The notes: a model not told the origin generated them from the letters alone. Counted from the stretch's first letter, positions 1 through 12,597 are shown. The stretch is DNA of 64,000 bases from Emiliania huxleyi CCMP1516 (GCF_000372725.1 NW_005199601.1:396168-460167); one strand, 5' to 3'. Numbers and translations: made by a program.

Positions 1-1
1 C

Positions 2-2905
2 CGCGTGGACGCCTTCGAGGAGGGCTCCTGCGTCACCTCGTCGCCGGAGGTCACCCTCTTCGTCGACGCGGCGCGCGGCGCCCCAGACAGCATCAAGGCG
101 CGCCTCTCCGCCGCGTCGGACGACTGCATCGTCGGGCAGGTCGAGTACGGGCCGATGACGCTCTCGGTGAGCAACTCGTCGTCGGACCTCGTGCCGATCG
201 GAGTGCGGCTGCTCCTCGGCGCGTCGCACCCGCACCAGGTTCCGTCGTCGATCCGGCTCTTTGGGCGGACGGTGTCGACCGTGGACGGCGAGCGCCGCTG
301 GTACGATTTGCCGTTCACGCCGGCCGAGTCCATCGTTGGCCAGCGCTCCTTCTCGCTCACTCTGGCGCCGGCGCACTCTGGCGCCGGCCCTCCCGTCCTC
401 AACGCTGTGGAGGTGTTTGGGGCCACGCGGCGCGAGTTCGGCTTCGACATGCAAGTGACGGCGCTCTCGGCGAAGCACCTCACCCCCAGCGCGGCCTCGT
501 CTGTCCACGGGGGCGAGGGCGGCCTCCGCCGCCGCCAGATCCTGGTCGGGCTCGAGACGGCACTGACGGAGCTACGAGTCTTCCACGCCGTCGCGGCCGC
601 CACGGGCGGCGGCGGCGGCGGCGCGGGCGCGGGCGTCGGGGCCGCAGCGCCGGGCCGCGAGGCGATGCTCGAGGCGTTGCCCCGCGCGCTGAGGCTCGAC
701 GGCTCGCTGGCAACCCTGCGCCGGCCCGCCAAGTCGCTGCTGCGCCTCCTCGAGCCGCAGCGCGAGCGGTACCACGAGATCAAGGACGGCGCCCTCTTCC
801 GCCACACGGCCGCCGTCGCGGAGGCGCTGGCTGCCGAGCCCTCGAGCGCGGGCGCCGCGGCCGCAATGTCTGCGGCGGTCGGCGGCGCCGACCGCGCAGC
901 TCTCGGCAGCGCGTCTGCCGCCGCGGCGGCGCTGCTGCCGCTGCTCTCGGCGCTGTGCAAGGTGGTCCATAAGAGGCCGCAGTCGCTGCTCCGCCACGTG
1001 CGGGCCGAGCCCGCCTTCCTCGCCACTCTCTGTGCCGGCGCGCAGCGGCTGCCGGCGCTGCCTCCGTCGGCGGCGGCGTCGGGCGGCGCGGGCGCCGCTA
1101 AGCCGAGCTTGCGGCTCGTCTACTCGTCTCTCGTGCACCTCCTACTCGCTTGCGCTCAGCACGCGGTGGAGGAACCGCCGCCGGCCGCCGAAGAGGGCGG
1201 CGGCCGGGCAGCAGAGCCGTCGGGCGGCCCAGCGCCCGCGCCGCCGACGGCTGCCGAGCTCGACGCGCTGCGCCCCATTTGGTCGCAGCTCTCGGCGCTG
1301 CTCCTCTCGCAGAGCGAGAGCGTGCGCACCGCCACGGCCGCCGCCCTCTCCCGCGCGCTCCTCTCCTCGCTGCCGAGCGGGGCAGCGCCCCCCTTTGACG
1401 GCTTGTCGCCGCGAGAGGGGGGCGGAGCCGGGAGCGGCGGCGGATACGGATACGGCGGCGGCGGCGGCGGCGGCGGCGGGGACGGCGGCGCGGGCGGCGG
1501 CGCGGGTCGCGGGCTGCGGCGTAGCGCGGGCATGGGCGGGGCGATGGGCTCGGCGAAGAGCGTCGAGTTTCTGGTGGCCAACAGCTGCTTGGGCGGCTCG
1601 GCTCCGCTGTACGCGGCGCAGTCGGCGGTGCTGCCCCTCCTCGCGAATGAGAGCGAGGTGGAGGCGTCCGGAGTGGTCGTGGGGAGCGCACACATCGGCG
1701 ACGACGACGACGACGAGCACGGGGGCGTCGGCGCGGGAGACGACGACGAGGCGATGGCGATGGAGGAGGAGGAGGACGGGATGGCCGAGGTGGAGATGGA
1801 GGACGACGACGACGAGGAGGCGCACGCGCGGGATGAGGCCGAGGAGATGTCGCTCGAGGCGGAGGCGGAGGCCCTCGCGTCTGCCGCGGCGGCGGGAGGC
1901 GCCGACGCCGACGACGCCGACGACGACGCGATGCTCGCCATGGCGATCTCCATGTCGCTGCGCCAGGCGCAGTCCGGCGGCGGTGGGGGCAGAGGCGGTG
2001 GGGGCGGAGGCGGCGGCGGCGGCGGGCCGAGCGACCCAGGCGGCGGCGGCCCCAGCTCTGAGGGAGACGGCGGAGGCAACGAGGGCAACGAGGGCGGTGA
2101 TGGAGAGGGCAGCCCGCCGCCGCCGATGGCACCGATGGGCCTCGCGGCTGCCGAGGGAGGGGAGCCGTCGCTCGACTCGGCGCCCTCGGCAATGGAGATG
2201 GACACGGCACTTGGCGGCGGCTCGCTCGGTCGGCCGGAGGTTGCGGGTGGCGCGAGGCGGCGGCAGCGGCACCTTGTTTGCTGCTTGCGGCTGCTCATGC
2301 TGGAAGGGCTGGAGGGGCTGTCCAACACATCCGGAATCACGGCACTCCCATACCTGCAGCTGCTTGTGCAGTTTGCAGGGACCGAGCCGCCGGCAGCCCT
2401 GCACGCCCCCTCCGCCGCCACGGTCCTTCCGGAGGGCGCTGCTGTTGCTGCGCCGGCCGGCAAGCCCGCCGGCGCCTCGGCAGAGGTGCAGGAGGCCATC
2501 GGTTGGGGCGTCGCTGTGGCAGACGCTGTCTCTGCGCGGCTCATGTCGGCGGGAGGCGCCGAGCAAGCGGCGTCACCTTCGGCCGCCAAGCCCGTCCGCT
2601 CTCCGGCGCTCGAGTGCGAGCTCCTACTCTGGCTGCTGCTCTGCCTGTTGCTGCACCGCGACAAGCGCGCCACTGCAGCCACCGCCGCCGCCGCCGCCGC
2701 GGCGGCGGCGGCCAGCGCCGCCGCCACAGTCGCAAACACCGCCGTGGCCACCGCCACTGTTGCCTCTGCTGCCGCCACACCAATCCCGCACACTGCCGCG
2801 ACCGCAGCTGCCGCCAGCTTCCCGCCCGCCGCTACCCCCTTCGCCGCGCCCGCCGCCGCAGCACCGTCTGCAACCGTCACCCTCGCCCCCGCCGCGACAC
2901 TGGAT

Positions 2906-2939
<34 letters not shown>

Positions 2940-5900
2940 GTGGCGATCTCGCGAGCTCGGCCATGCAGGCGGCGCTCGCGGCGCGACTCGCCAAGAATGG
3001 GCTGCCTGCGCGGCTCCTCGAGCTCGCCTCGCGCCTCCTCGCGCACTTCAAAGAGCAGGCCTCACGCGGCGGCGGCGGCGACGAGGCCGCGCCGTCGGGT
3101 GGCGGCGCTGCCGGCCGCGCCTCGCTAGGCGGGCCATCGTCCTCCAGCTCGCGGCCGGCGGGCGGCAGCGGCGCGGCGGCAGGCGGGGCGGAGGGGACGG
3201 CTCGCGTGCTGGCGCCCTTCTTCTCGGAGGCGTACGGCCGCATGCACGCGAGCGACCTTTTCGAGGAGGCGGCGCAGCTGCTGCTCGACGCCGTGCTGCG
3301 CCTCGCCCAGCGGCTGGCTCAGCGGCAGCTCCTCCTCCCCGCCCACGCGCCCCACGCGCCGTCCCTGCCGGCGGACGCGGAGGCGGGCAGCGGCGCGCTG
3401 GCGGCGGCGGCGGCGCCGTGGACAAATATCCTCTTCAAGATGATCCACGCGCCCGCGCTCTCCTTCGCGCGCAAGCAGGCCAAGAAGCTCCTGCTCGCCC
3501 TCTGCGGCTCCAAGCCGAGGTACGCCGAGCTTCGCGACGCCGGCCTCGCCTCGATTGAGCTCGCGCGCGTGCGGCGCGTCCTGAGCGAGGCGCGCGTCCT
3601 CGACGCCTCGCCGCCGCACGAGGGCGCGGCGCCGGACGGCCAGCGCATTGGCGGAGACGCTGCCGGCGGTGTCGATGCCGGGGGCGGCGGGATCTGGATC
3701 GGTGGCTTCGGCGAGTCGGGAGGGCTGCCGCCGCCGCCGCTGCCGTACGATTCGCAGCTCGAGCTGGCGGGCAGCCTCGGCCGGATGCATGAGGCTGCCT
3801 CCGCGCAGCCAACGCACTGGGCGCGCTACTGCGCGGCGCGCGGCGGCGACAGCGGCGTGGCCGCCGCGCGCACGCTGCCGCGCGACGCGGCGTGCGCGCC
3901 CGAAGCGACCCTCCCATTCCTGCTGCGCGCGACGTTTGCCTTGCGCGGCGAGAGCTCGCTGCTGCACGTGCTGCAGCTGCTCGGCCTCGCCCTCTCCCCT
4001 CCCGCCCCCGCCGCGGCGTCCACCGCCGCCGCGGGCAGGCAGCCCGGCCGGGGCCCTCTGGCCGCGCCCGTGCCCCCCACGCCCCTCCCGGTGGCGGCTC
4101 GCCCTCGCATCGACGTGGAGCCGCTGCTTGCCGCGGCGCAGCTGGCGCGCTTCGTCCGCCTGTTTGCGCTCTGCGGCCGGGCGTGCATCCGCGCCGAGGC
4201 TTGCGCCGTGGTTGCCGGCTTGTGGGCGCACGCCACGCGGGAGCAGCGCTGCTCCATCTACGCCTCGCTGCGCGCGGTGCTCCCCGCGCTCCCCCAGCAG
4301 GGCGCCGCGTCGCACGAGCTCATCGTCCTGCTGGGCAATTTGCTCCTTCCGGCCGCCGCGTCCGCCGCCGCCTCTGGCGCGGTGACCGACGCAGGGCTCC
4401 CGCCGCACATGGCGAGCCACGTGATGGACTCGTTTGTCGCCGCGCTGCGCGCGCAGCATCAGCTGCTGAGCGCGCACCCGAACGCGGGCACCTACGCCGC
4501 GCTCGGCTCGCTGGTCGAAGTCGATGGCCACTACCTCGAGACGGCGCCCGCGCACGCGTCGGCCCGGCCGGAGGCCGCGCCGACGCAGGTCAAGCTCGAG
4601 TCGCTGCAGGCCGAGACCAAGTTCACCGAGAATTGCCAGATCGTGCGGCTCTCCGCGTCGCACACGCTGCACGGCGGCGTGCTGCGGATCGCCGACGTGC
4701 GCCGCTCCATGATGGTCGCGAGCATCCGCCTCTACGCGCACAACAAGCCCGTCGCCGACGCGGGCGAGCTCAAGGGGCGGTGGGACCTGTGGCGACGCGT
4801 CAAGACGCTCCCGGTGGCGGCCGGGCAGGCGGAGGTGCGCTTCGACTTTAGCGTGCCCGTCGTCGCCACCAACCTGCTGATCGAGTATGCAACCTTCCAC
4901 GAGCCGGCCGTCGGTGCGTCCGAGAAGCTCCAGTGTCCGCGCTGCTCGCGCTCGGTGGCCGATCGGCACGGCATCTGCCGCCACTGCGGCGACAACGCCT
5001 ACCAGTGCCGCCACTGCCGCAACATCAACTACGAGCACCTCGACGCCTTTCTGTGCAACGAGTGCGGCTTCTGCAAGCACAGCCGCTTCGAGTGGCTGCT
5101 GCAGGTCCGCCCCTCTTACGTCGTCGAGCGGATCACGACCGAGGCGGAGAAGAAGCGACTCGTCGGCATGGTTGAGGCGGAGCTCGAGTCGGCGGACAGG
5201 CGGCACGGGGCCCTCGCCTCGCACCGCCGCGCCATCGAGGCGCTCCTCTCCGCTCCCGACGAGCCGCTGCTCGCGGCTGCGCCCGTGTCGCCGCTCGGCG
5301 CGACCGCCGCCAGCGCCGCCGCTGGGGCCGCCACGGCGACGGCCGCACACCCCGCCGCGAGCGCGATCTCTGCAGACGCGCTCGCGGCGGCGCTGCCCGG
5401 CTCGACGGCGGCGCTGCGCCTGCGCGGGCGCATCTGCCTCGCCGCCGCGCTGTACTCGCGGGAGGCGCAGGCGGCCGACGAGGGCCTCTTCAAGTCGGCG
5501 CAGACGCTGCACGCGGCGCGCGCCGAGCTGCTCCGCTACATGCGCTCGGGCGGCGGCGACGAGAGCGAGGCGCGGCTCGCCCCCGCCGCCCCCTCCGCCG
5601 CGGCCGGCGCCGCCGAGGCCATGGCCGCCGAGGCCATGGACACCGGGGAGGCCTCCCCTCCCACCGCCGCCGCCGCCGCCGCCGCCACGCCACCCTCTTC
5701 GGGCTCGCGCACCGGCGTGGCGGGCGAGGCCCCGGCCGCCGCGGCCGCCGCGGCCGCCGCGGCCGCCGCGGCCGCCAGCGCCGGCCCGCCGCGGTACGAC
5801 TGCGCGGTGGCGTTCGCGGTCGAGTGCCTCTCGCTCTTCTGCCGCCTCGCCGGCGAGGACGCGGCGATGCGCGACGCGCTGCTCGCGCGCGGGCTGCTCG

Positions 5901-8607
5901 AGGAGGTGTTTGCAAACTGCCTGATCAACGCGCCGCGCCGGTGCGTCGGGCCGGCGACGCGGCTGCTCTGCACGCTCAGCCTCGGCTCGGAGGCTGCGAC
6001 GACCGCGCTGCAGCGGCGGCTCTCCGCGCGGCTGCAGCTCTGCCTGCTCCACCACTCTGCGCTGCCGCAAGAGGAGCTGCTCGCGCCAGAGGTGACCCTC
6101 CTCTGCGACCTCGCGTCGATGCACGACGACCTCTGGCCCCAGCGGCTCGCGATGCTGCTCGGGGCGCTGCGCAGCGGCATCCGGCTCGTCTCGGCGCCGC
6201 CGCCGTCCTCCGACGCGGCGCAGCGCCCCTCCACCTCCTTCTTGTGCCGCCGGCTCGTGCTCCCTTGCCTGCGCGTGCTGCTCGCCACCATAGCGCCGCC
6301 CGCCCCTGTCGTACCGCCGATGCCGTCCGGGGCAGCCTCGCCCACCCTCACCGAGCTCGCCGGCGCCGGAGGCAGCGGCGTTCGCGCGGCGGCGCTCGAC
6401 TTTGGAGCCTTCCTGGCGAGCCCCGCGGCAACGTTTGCTGGCTGGCACAGCGGCTCCGGCGCCACGGCCTCCCCCGCAGCGACCGTGCAGTCGCGCGCTC
6501 GCGCCGCCGCGCTCCGGTGCGCTCGCCGGTGGCGCGCCGCGGCGGCGGCGTCCGCCGGCCGCCCGCCGCCCGCCGCCGGCGAGTCTGGCGGCAACTGGCT
6601 CTGCGAGCTGCTGCTCTGCGAGGCGTCTCCACCCGTGCGCGAGGCTGGCGCGTCGCTCCTGCTCCGCCTCGCCGGCGGCCTCCCGACGGCGGCGGCCGCG
6701 GCGTCGCCCATTCCCGCCCTCTCCCCCAGCTGCATGCCCACGCCGGCCACGCCGGCCACGCCGGCCCCGAGCGAGGGCGGGGCGGGCGGCGCCGCCACCG
6801 CGAGCGGGCTCGCGCTGGACTTTCTCGAGGCTCTCATCGCGCCGGCCTTCATGCGGCGGGCGGTGGCGGCGGGCGGGCTGGCCTCGGCCGAGTACTTTGA
6901 GCTGCTCCGCGGCCTCGCCGCGCCCGCGTCGCGCCGCCTCTTTCTCGTCGCGCGCGGCACTCTCCCCCACCTCGTCGCGCTGGTCGACGAGGAGGCGCGC
7001 GCGGTGCGGGCCGTCGAGGAGGCGGACGGCGTGCTCGACCTGCTGCAGGGGCGCACGCTGCGCGCCCTGGTCGAGCTCCTCGCCTCGCTCGTCGAGCCGC
7101 CGACAGTCCGCGAGCGGCTGCGGCGCGGCGGGCGCGACGGCGCGCTGGTGCCCGCGCTGCTCCGGGCGCTGCTGTGCGTGCGCGGGCTGGTGCTGCAAAA
7201 GACGTGCCACACCGAGGCGTGCGCGGCGCAGCTCACCGCGACGCTGGCCTCGCTCCACAACGAGTCGGACTCGGAGCGCCGCCGCTTCCTCGCCGCCTGC
7301 GTCGCCGCCGTGCGGGAGCACGTTGCCGCCGCCGGCCTCGACGGCAAGGGCGCGCCGCAGGGCGGCCGCGCGGACCCGGCGGCGCTCTCCTTCCTCTTCG
7401 AGCGGCTGTGCGGCCTCGTCTGCCCAGAGCGGCCCGAGCCGGACTACCCGCTGCAGCTGAGCAAGGCTCCGACGCAGGAGGAGTTCATCCGCGGCGCGAT
7501 GACCAAGAACCCGTACATGAAGTCCTCGCTCGGCCCGCTGATGCGCGACGTCAAGAACCGGATCTGCCGCGACCTCGACATGGTGGGCCTCATCGAGGAC
7601 GACAACGGGATGGAGCTGCTCGTGGCGGGCAAGATCGTGAAGCTCGACCTCCCCGTCGCGGCCGTGTACGAGCAGGTGTGGGCGCGCTCGGACAGCGCGC
7701 TCGCGCGCGGAGCGGGCGCGCCGGGCGGCGCCGGGCGGGCGGCCGCCGCGGGGCTGGCGTCGGCGGGCGGCGGAGGCGACGACCGCGGGCCGATGGTGGT
7801 GGTCTACCGGCTGCAGGGCCTGGACGGCGAGGCGACCGAGGAGATCGTCGAGGCCATCGACGAGGAGGCGGCCGAAGAGACGGACCCGGAGGCGGAGTTT
7901 GCCCTCTCGGCGGTGGTTGGCGAGGAGGGCGGCCTCGAGCTGCTGCTGCGGCTGCTCGAGGTTGCGGGCATGCCTCGCGCCGGGCAGCCGGGCGAGTGCA
8001 TCGTCCTCCTCCTCAAGCTGCTGCACGCCTGCTGCCGCATCCGCGCCAACCGGCGCCGCGTCCTCGCGCTCGGAGGCACCGCGCGGCTGCTTCGCGTCGC
8101 GCCGCAGGCGCTGGCCGTCGCGGCGGCGGCGCTGGGCGAGAATGCGGCGCTGGCGGCGCAGCGGCTGCTCGAGACCATCGAGGCGCTGCTGGAGGAGGAG
8201 ATGGTGGCGCAGGCCGAGGCGGCGGCCGTCGACGGCGAGGGCGAGAGCGCGATGCAGGTCGACGGCGGCGGCGACCAGGACGAGTGGCGCGGCTTTGTGC
8301 TCTCGCTCTTGCACGAGCTCGAGGCGCTGCGCCAGCGGAGCGAGGCCGAGCCGGCGGCGCGCGAGCCGGCGGCGGCGCTCTGCCGCGCCGTCACGCGCCT
8401 CCTCCCCCTCGTCACTCGCGGGCGGGCGGAGCTCCTCCGGCAGCTGTACGCGCACTTTGAGCTCTACGCCGACTTTGGCGCCTGCGACGCCGCCGGAGAC
8501 GCGGCAGGTCGCCACGCCTTTTGGCTCGAGTGCCTCGTCGGGCTGCTGACCGAGCCGCAGTCTCGCGTCGCCGCGTCTCGGGCCGCGGCGGCCGCCGCGG
8601 CGATGGC

Positions 8608-8664
<57 letters not shown>

Positions 8665-10705
8665 AGATGCGCCGAGCGGCCTCGCGTCGGCGGGCGCGCG
8701 CCTTATCGAGGTTGCGGCCGAGGCGGGGCTGGCGCGAGCGGGGGCGGCCTACCTGCTGTCGGCCTTCGCCGCCGAGCGGCAGGGCGCGACGGCGGCGCAG
8801 TGGGCCGAGGCGCTCAGCCGGCCCGCGCTTCCGTTTGTGCTGCAGCTGCTCGGGTCGCTCGCGCGCACGCACGCCGGCACGCAGCAGCTGCTGCTCGCGC
8901 CCGAGGTGATGGGGACGATCCACGCGCTGGAGCAGCACTCCTCCTCCGCCTCGAAGGCGATCGGCACGTGGGCCGAGGCGCTGCTCGAGGCGATGCGCGA
9001 CGCCGGGCTCGCCGCCACCGTCGACCGGCTGCGCCAGTCGACGCAGGCGTCCAAGCGCAAGGCGGCGCTCGACCAGCGGCAGCGCATTCTGTCCTCGATG
9101 GGAATGTCGGCCGCGGCGGGCGACGGCAAGGGCCCCGGCTCGAAGCGCGTGGTCGTCTCGGCGGCGGCGACCGCGGCGCTGATCGGCGACCTGCAGGAGG
9201 AGGTTGGCCACGTGTGCGTCGTGTGCGGCGAGGGGGAGGCGTACCGGCCGGGCGAGACGCTCGGCGTGTATGTCTTCACCAAGCGCGTGCCCCTCCCGAG
9301 CCTGTGCGAGCCGTGCGGAGGGGCGGCGTCGGCCGCGCACGCCTCGCCGGTGAGCCGGGGCTCCCCCTTCTTACCGTACGGCAGCGCGCTCGGCAGCCTC
9401 GGGCTGGGCGGCGCGGTGGCGCCGTCCGAGGCGTGCCACACCACGGTCAGCCACTTCAACACGATCCACGTGCGCTGCCACCGCGAGGCGGCGACGGCGG
9501 AGCGCTCGCTCAAGCAGCCGAAGCAGGAGTGGGAGGGCGCCACCCTGCGCAACTCGCGCACCCGCGCCAACGGGCTCCTCCCCTTTTGGGGCGCCACCGT
9601 CGGCGAGGAGGCCTATGGCGCGTGCGTCGAGCAGTTTTGGGCGCAGGCGCAGTCGACGGGCCGCGCCGACGCGCCGCGGCCAAAGCTGCTCGCGCACAAC
9701 CTGCGGCTGCTGCTGCTCCGCTTCGCGTGCGAGGAGCAGTTCTCGCACGACGCGCGCGGCGGCGGCCGCGAGTCCAACATCCGGCTGCTGCCGTACCTCG
9801 TGCAGATGGCGTCCTACTTTCTCGACGCCAAGGGCGAGGCGCAGCGCCGCTCGCACCGCCGCTCGCTCGCCGCCTTTGTCGAGGCGGAGGGCGGCGCGGG
9901 CGGCGCGGGCGGCGCGGGCGGCGAGGCGGCGACGGCGGCCGGCGGCGGCGCGGCCGAGTCGGTGCTCTTCTTTCTCATCCTGTCGCTGCTGCTGCACTCT
10001 CCCGATGAGTGGGCCGCCGCCAAGCCCGCGTTCCTCCGCAGGCTGCTGCGCGACGGCGCCGCCGCCGTGGCGCGGGAGCGCCTCGTCCTCGCCGCGCCGC
10101 CGCCACCGCCCTCCTCGCCGGGCAGCGGGCCGAGCCGCGACCCTCGCTCGCCGCTCTCGGCCCCGCTGTCCGGCCCGGAGGCCGGCGCCGGCTCCTCTCG
10201 CTCGCCGCACCGCCGCGCGTCGCCGCTCGTCGGCGCGCTGCTGACGGCGGAGCCGCCGGCGCTCGCGCCGCTGCCCGCGTCGGCCGCCGCCTCGAGCAGC
10301 GGCGCCGCCTCGAGCAGCGCCGCCGCCGGCGCCGCCGGTGCGGACGACGGCGGCGGGGGGGACGGAGCGCCGGACGCCGGCGACGCCTTCGCGCCGCTCC
10401 GGCCGGCGCTAATCTTTTTCGGCCTGGTGGACAAGCTGCAGTCCATCCTGAAGGACCCGCGGCCGTACCAGCCGGCCGAGGCGGGCGCGGCGCCCGGGGC
10501 GTGGGTTGCGCGGCTGGCGCAGCGGCTGCGGCAGCACGACCAGGCGGTCCTTTCCGAGCTCGCCTCGCTGCTGGCCGACTACGAGGCGGAGCTGCTCACG
10601 ATGGCGGACCTGGACGAGGCGTTCGACGTCCTCGGCCTGACCGCGCTGGCGCTGGAGGCGGGCTCCGTGTCCGAGTTTGTGGCGCGGGCGAAAAGCGCCG
10701 GGTAG
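2..10705 (+). CDS. UBR4: UBR4/BIG/Pushover-type giant E3 ubiquitin ligase, C-terminal part (5' end outside window)
   Basis: One open frame of about 3,566 codons runs from the window edge to TAG at 10703-10705, so the N-terminus (including the UBR box of this family) is missing. About residues 1640-1700 carry the diagnostic Cys-rich block with LQCPRCSRSV, HCGDNAYQCRHCRNINYEH and FLCNECGFCKHSRFEW. Residues about 3070-3250 match the family's C-terminal catalytic module: CVVCGEGEAYRPGETLGVY, then HTTVSHFNTIHVRCHREA and GRESNIRLLPYLVQM. A ubiquitin-interacting-type helix (DDAMLAMAISMSLRQAQ) sits near residue 645 after an acidic run. The family acts in N-degron and stress-related ubiquitination; that role is transferred by homology. 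Between conserved blocks lie long Ala, Gly and Asp/Glu runs, including a Gly run coded at 8608-8663. No intron is needed over 10.7 kb, unlike the neighbours. Long antisense frames here are composition shadows. Confidence 0.93.
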
Positions 10706-11204
10706 CGCCGGGATGGCGACACGCTCTCTTGATCCATTGTGGGTCACACATCTCAAAAGGGGGGGGGGGGGGGGACACTGATGATCAGATCAGCAGTTTG
10801 TGTGAGAGAGCTGAAAAATATTGTAAAAACCAAACCTATCCGAAAATGATTTAGGAAAAATGCCGAACATATATGGAATATATGCCGATTAGGAGAGTTT
10901 TTTCCGACGTTTTTGCCATGCAGAGACAAATACCGCGCCAGATAGTGTCGCCGTCGCCGCGGAGCCGCCTGTTGCGATCTGGGTCGCGTAGTTCGAATTC
11001 CTCAACTCGGCCTCCACACCCTCTATGTGGGCGAGAGGCGTGAGCCGCGCGCGCCGCGTGTCGGCAGAGTTCGTACACAGTACACAGTGTCGGTGTCAGT
11101 CCATACAGATACACTCTCTCACGTCGAGAGCGGCGCGTGTGCAGAGAGAACGGAGACGCGGAGGGAGGGAGGACGAACACACGCGACGCGACCAGACGCA
11201 GTGC

Positions 11205-11484
11205 TCATGGACACAACCGCTCCTTCTTGCCCGCCTTGGCCCCGCTCTTGGGCTTCTTCTTCCCGATCGCGCCCGCCTGTTTCCTCGCCTTGTCCGCGGG
11301 CTTCCGCTCGCCGATGGACGGCTGCGCCGGGCCGCCGTAGGTCTGCAGGGGACGCACATCGGATGAGCGCCCGCAGTGCAGGCGCGGAGCTGGGGCAGGC
11401 GCGCACACCGAGGCGTGTTTCGCGAGCTTCTTCTGCTTTTCGAAGCCCTGGAAGCCGAAGCGGCCAATCTTGGCCGACTTGCCC
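11205..11484 (-). CDS. possible 3'-terminal exons of a Lys-rich protein
   Basis: Reading the minus strand, an acceptor-like CGCTAG at 11490-11485 precedes frame GKSAKIGRFGFQGFEKQKK. At 11409 an exon could end at a GT donor, with a 66-nt intron (11408-11343) ending CTGCAG. The frame then continues through GGPAQPSIGERKPADKARKQ and a Lys-rich tail to a stop at 11207-11205. The intron length is a multiple of three, so the frame is also open if unspliced. The Lys-rich end resembles nucleolar or ribosome-biogenesis tails, but I do not recognise the family. Upstream exons were not found; the next 1 kb is repeats. Confidence 0.3.
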
Positions 11485-11576
11485 CTAGCGGAGCATGGAC
11501 TACGAGTCAGCTTTGGCCTGCAGTGTGAGCATTTAACACCGCGAGAGAGACGAGGCACATGGGCAGCTGTGCGGGG

Positions 11577-11710
11577 CTGAAAAGAATTTTACAACATAAC
11601 ACTGGGCACGGGACTGGCTCGCACTCCCATCCCTCCCTTGGGTTGTCTGTTTTCTTTCTTTCTTTTACTGGCTCGCACTGGCACTAACAAAGGTACACGC
11701 GGCTGAAAAG
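11577..11710 (-). mobile_element. R2 retroposon 3' fragment interrupted by an R1 insertion
   Basis: The minus strand matches the 3' untranslated region that follows R2 copies at 43340-43430 and 44345-44455 (shared GGCACTAAC, GGGCACGGGACTGGC, AAAGAATTTTACAACA). A 42-bp insert (11626-11667), starting TCCCATCCCTCCCTTGGG and ending in a TTTC-rich tail, is flanked by a perfect 12-bp duplication ACTGGCTCGCAC (11614-11625 and 11668-11679). The insert is a severely 5'-truncated R1 copy in plus orientation. The perfect duplication and microsatellite tail are hallmarks of target-primed retroposition. Confidence 0.8.
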
Positions 11711-11747
11711 AATTTCCGGGTGCCGGACAGCGGCAGGCGGCGGCGGC

Positions 11748-11855
11748 GTCGCAGGATGAAGCAGAGGAGAGCGACGCGACAGAGGAAGAAGCGACAAGAG
11801 AGAGAACGACTCCATCCCTCCCTTGGGGTGGCGTTTTATTTCTTTCTTCGGGCTG
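11748..11855 (+). mobile_element. R1 retroposon copy, internally deleted
   Basis: Bases 11755-11812 match the 5' part of the full-length R1 copy at 34989-35259 (read on its minus strand): GAAGAGAACGACGCGACAGA-like then GAGAGAACGAC. The sequence then jumps to the R1 3' block CATCCCTCCCTTGGG, skipping roughly 150 bp. The tail is degenerate (TTTATTTCTTTCTTC). Confidence 0.65.
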
Positions 11856-12103
11856 GCGCGTACTGGTTAGAAACTTGCGTTTCGAGGATAAGAGCCGTCA
11901 CACGCGCAGCTCGGCATTGCATGACACTTTCACAGTCGAATGAAGTGCGTACACGTATACTGTAACGAGATCAACATACAACAACCACACTCTCTCTCAC
12001 CGTACGCTCGTATACAGGATACAGCCGTATCTCGCGTCCACCCGCCGCAGGCCCGCGAGCAGTGTCAGCCGGGACGCGTAGCGAAAGAGAGACCGTATGA
12101 CTT

Positions 12104-12205
12104 GGGTAGGCGTGCGACCGCAGCGCGCCCGTCGTAAGGTCGACGGGGCGCGCGTGTCAGCGAGAGAGTTGCGGGCGGAGCCATAGCCGACTTTTTCGAG
12201 GACGA
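12104..12205 (+). promoter_or_regulatory. shared gene-upstream repeat (copy 1)
   Basis: About 100 bp here recur in inverted orientation at 39285-39180 with roughly 85% identity by eye. Shared pieces are GTGCGACCGCAGCGCGCCC, GCGAGAGAGTTGCGGG and CCGACTTTTT. Copy 1 lies 390 bp upstream of the plus-strand ankyrin gene and copy 2 lies 155 bp upstream of the minus-strand zinc-module gene, so both have the same orientation relative to the downstream gene. A short GCGCGCCC/GGGGCGCGC palindrome lies at the centre. It could be a promoter module or just a dispersed repeat; the sequence alone does not decide. Confidence 0.4.
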
Positions 12206-12597
12206 GAGATACGCTGCTTCTGCCGATAAGTGAGAAGAAATCGCCCCTCTATCTCCCACTCGAGGCCACTTTAACACCAACACTGTGTGTGGAGAAATTT
12301 ACCTACCTTCCTACGTGCAAAAAAAGAGGGAAAGGGACGACAAAGCTCAGACGTCAAAGCCTCGAACAAAGGTCAAAGCCGGCGGCCGCGGGGAACCCTA
12401 CCTGCGGTTCACAGTCGTTGTCTTTCTTTAGCGCACGAGTCGTTTATTTGGGGTCGTTTGAGTCCTTTGGGGGCAGTTAGTCAGGAGCGCCCACTCGGGC
12501 TGCTCCACGAGCTTCCGCAGTCACTCCAGAAAGAAGAAACACGGCGTCGCTAGACGTCGAGTGGCCACCAGCCCCGGCCGCTACCCGGGTACAAGCG

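Larger units (their letters stand above)
10706..12597. other. spacer with retroposon fragments
   Basis: Between the UBR4-like stop and the ankyrin gene there is no complete gene. The stretch holds a G homopolymer (10759-10774), a possible last exon pair on the minus strand (11205-11484), two retroposon-derived repeats (11577-11710 and 11748-11855) and a repeat at 12104-12205 that recurs upstream of another gene. It is clearly less GC-rich than the flanking coding DNA. I see no tRNA or other RNA gene. Confidence 0.6.

Noticed and set aside
3125-9340. Very long antisense open frame (about 2,070 codons) opposite the UBR4-like gene
   Set aside because: Extreme GC removes stop codons on the opposite strand. 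The antisense protein is Arg/Ala/Gly-rich and lacks any family motif, while the sense strand has clear UBR4 signatures throughout.
10970-11005. TAGTTCGAATTCC resembling a tRNA T-loop
   Set aside because: The flanking bases do not pair as a T stem and no acceptor or anticodon arm fits around it.
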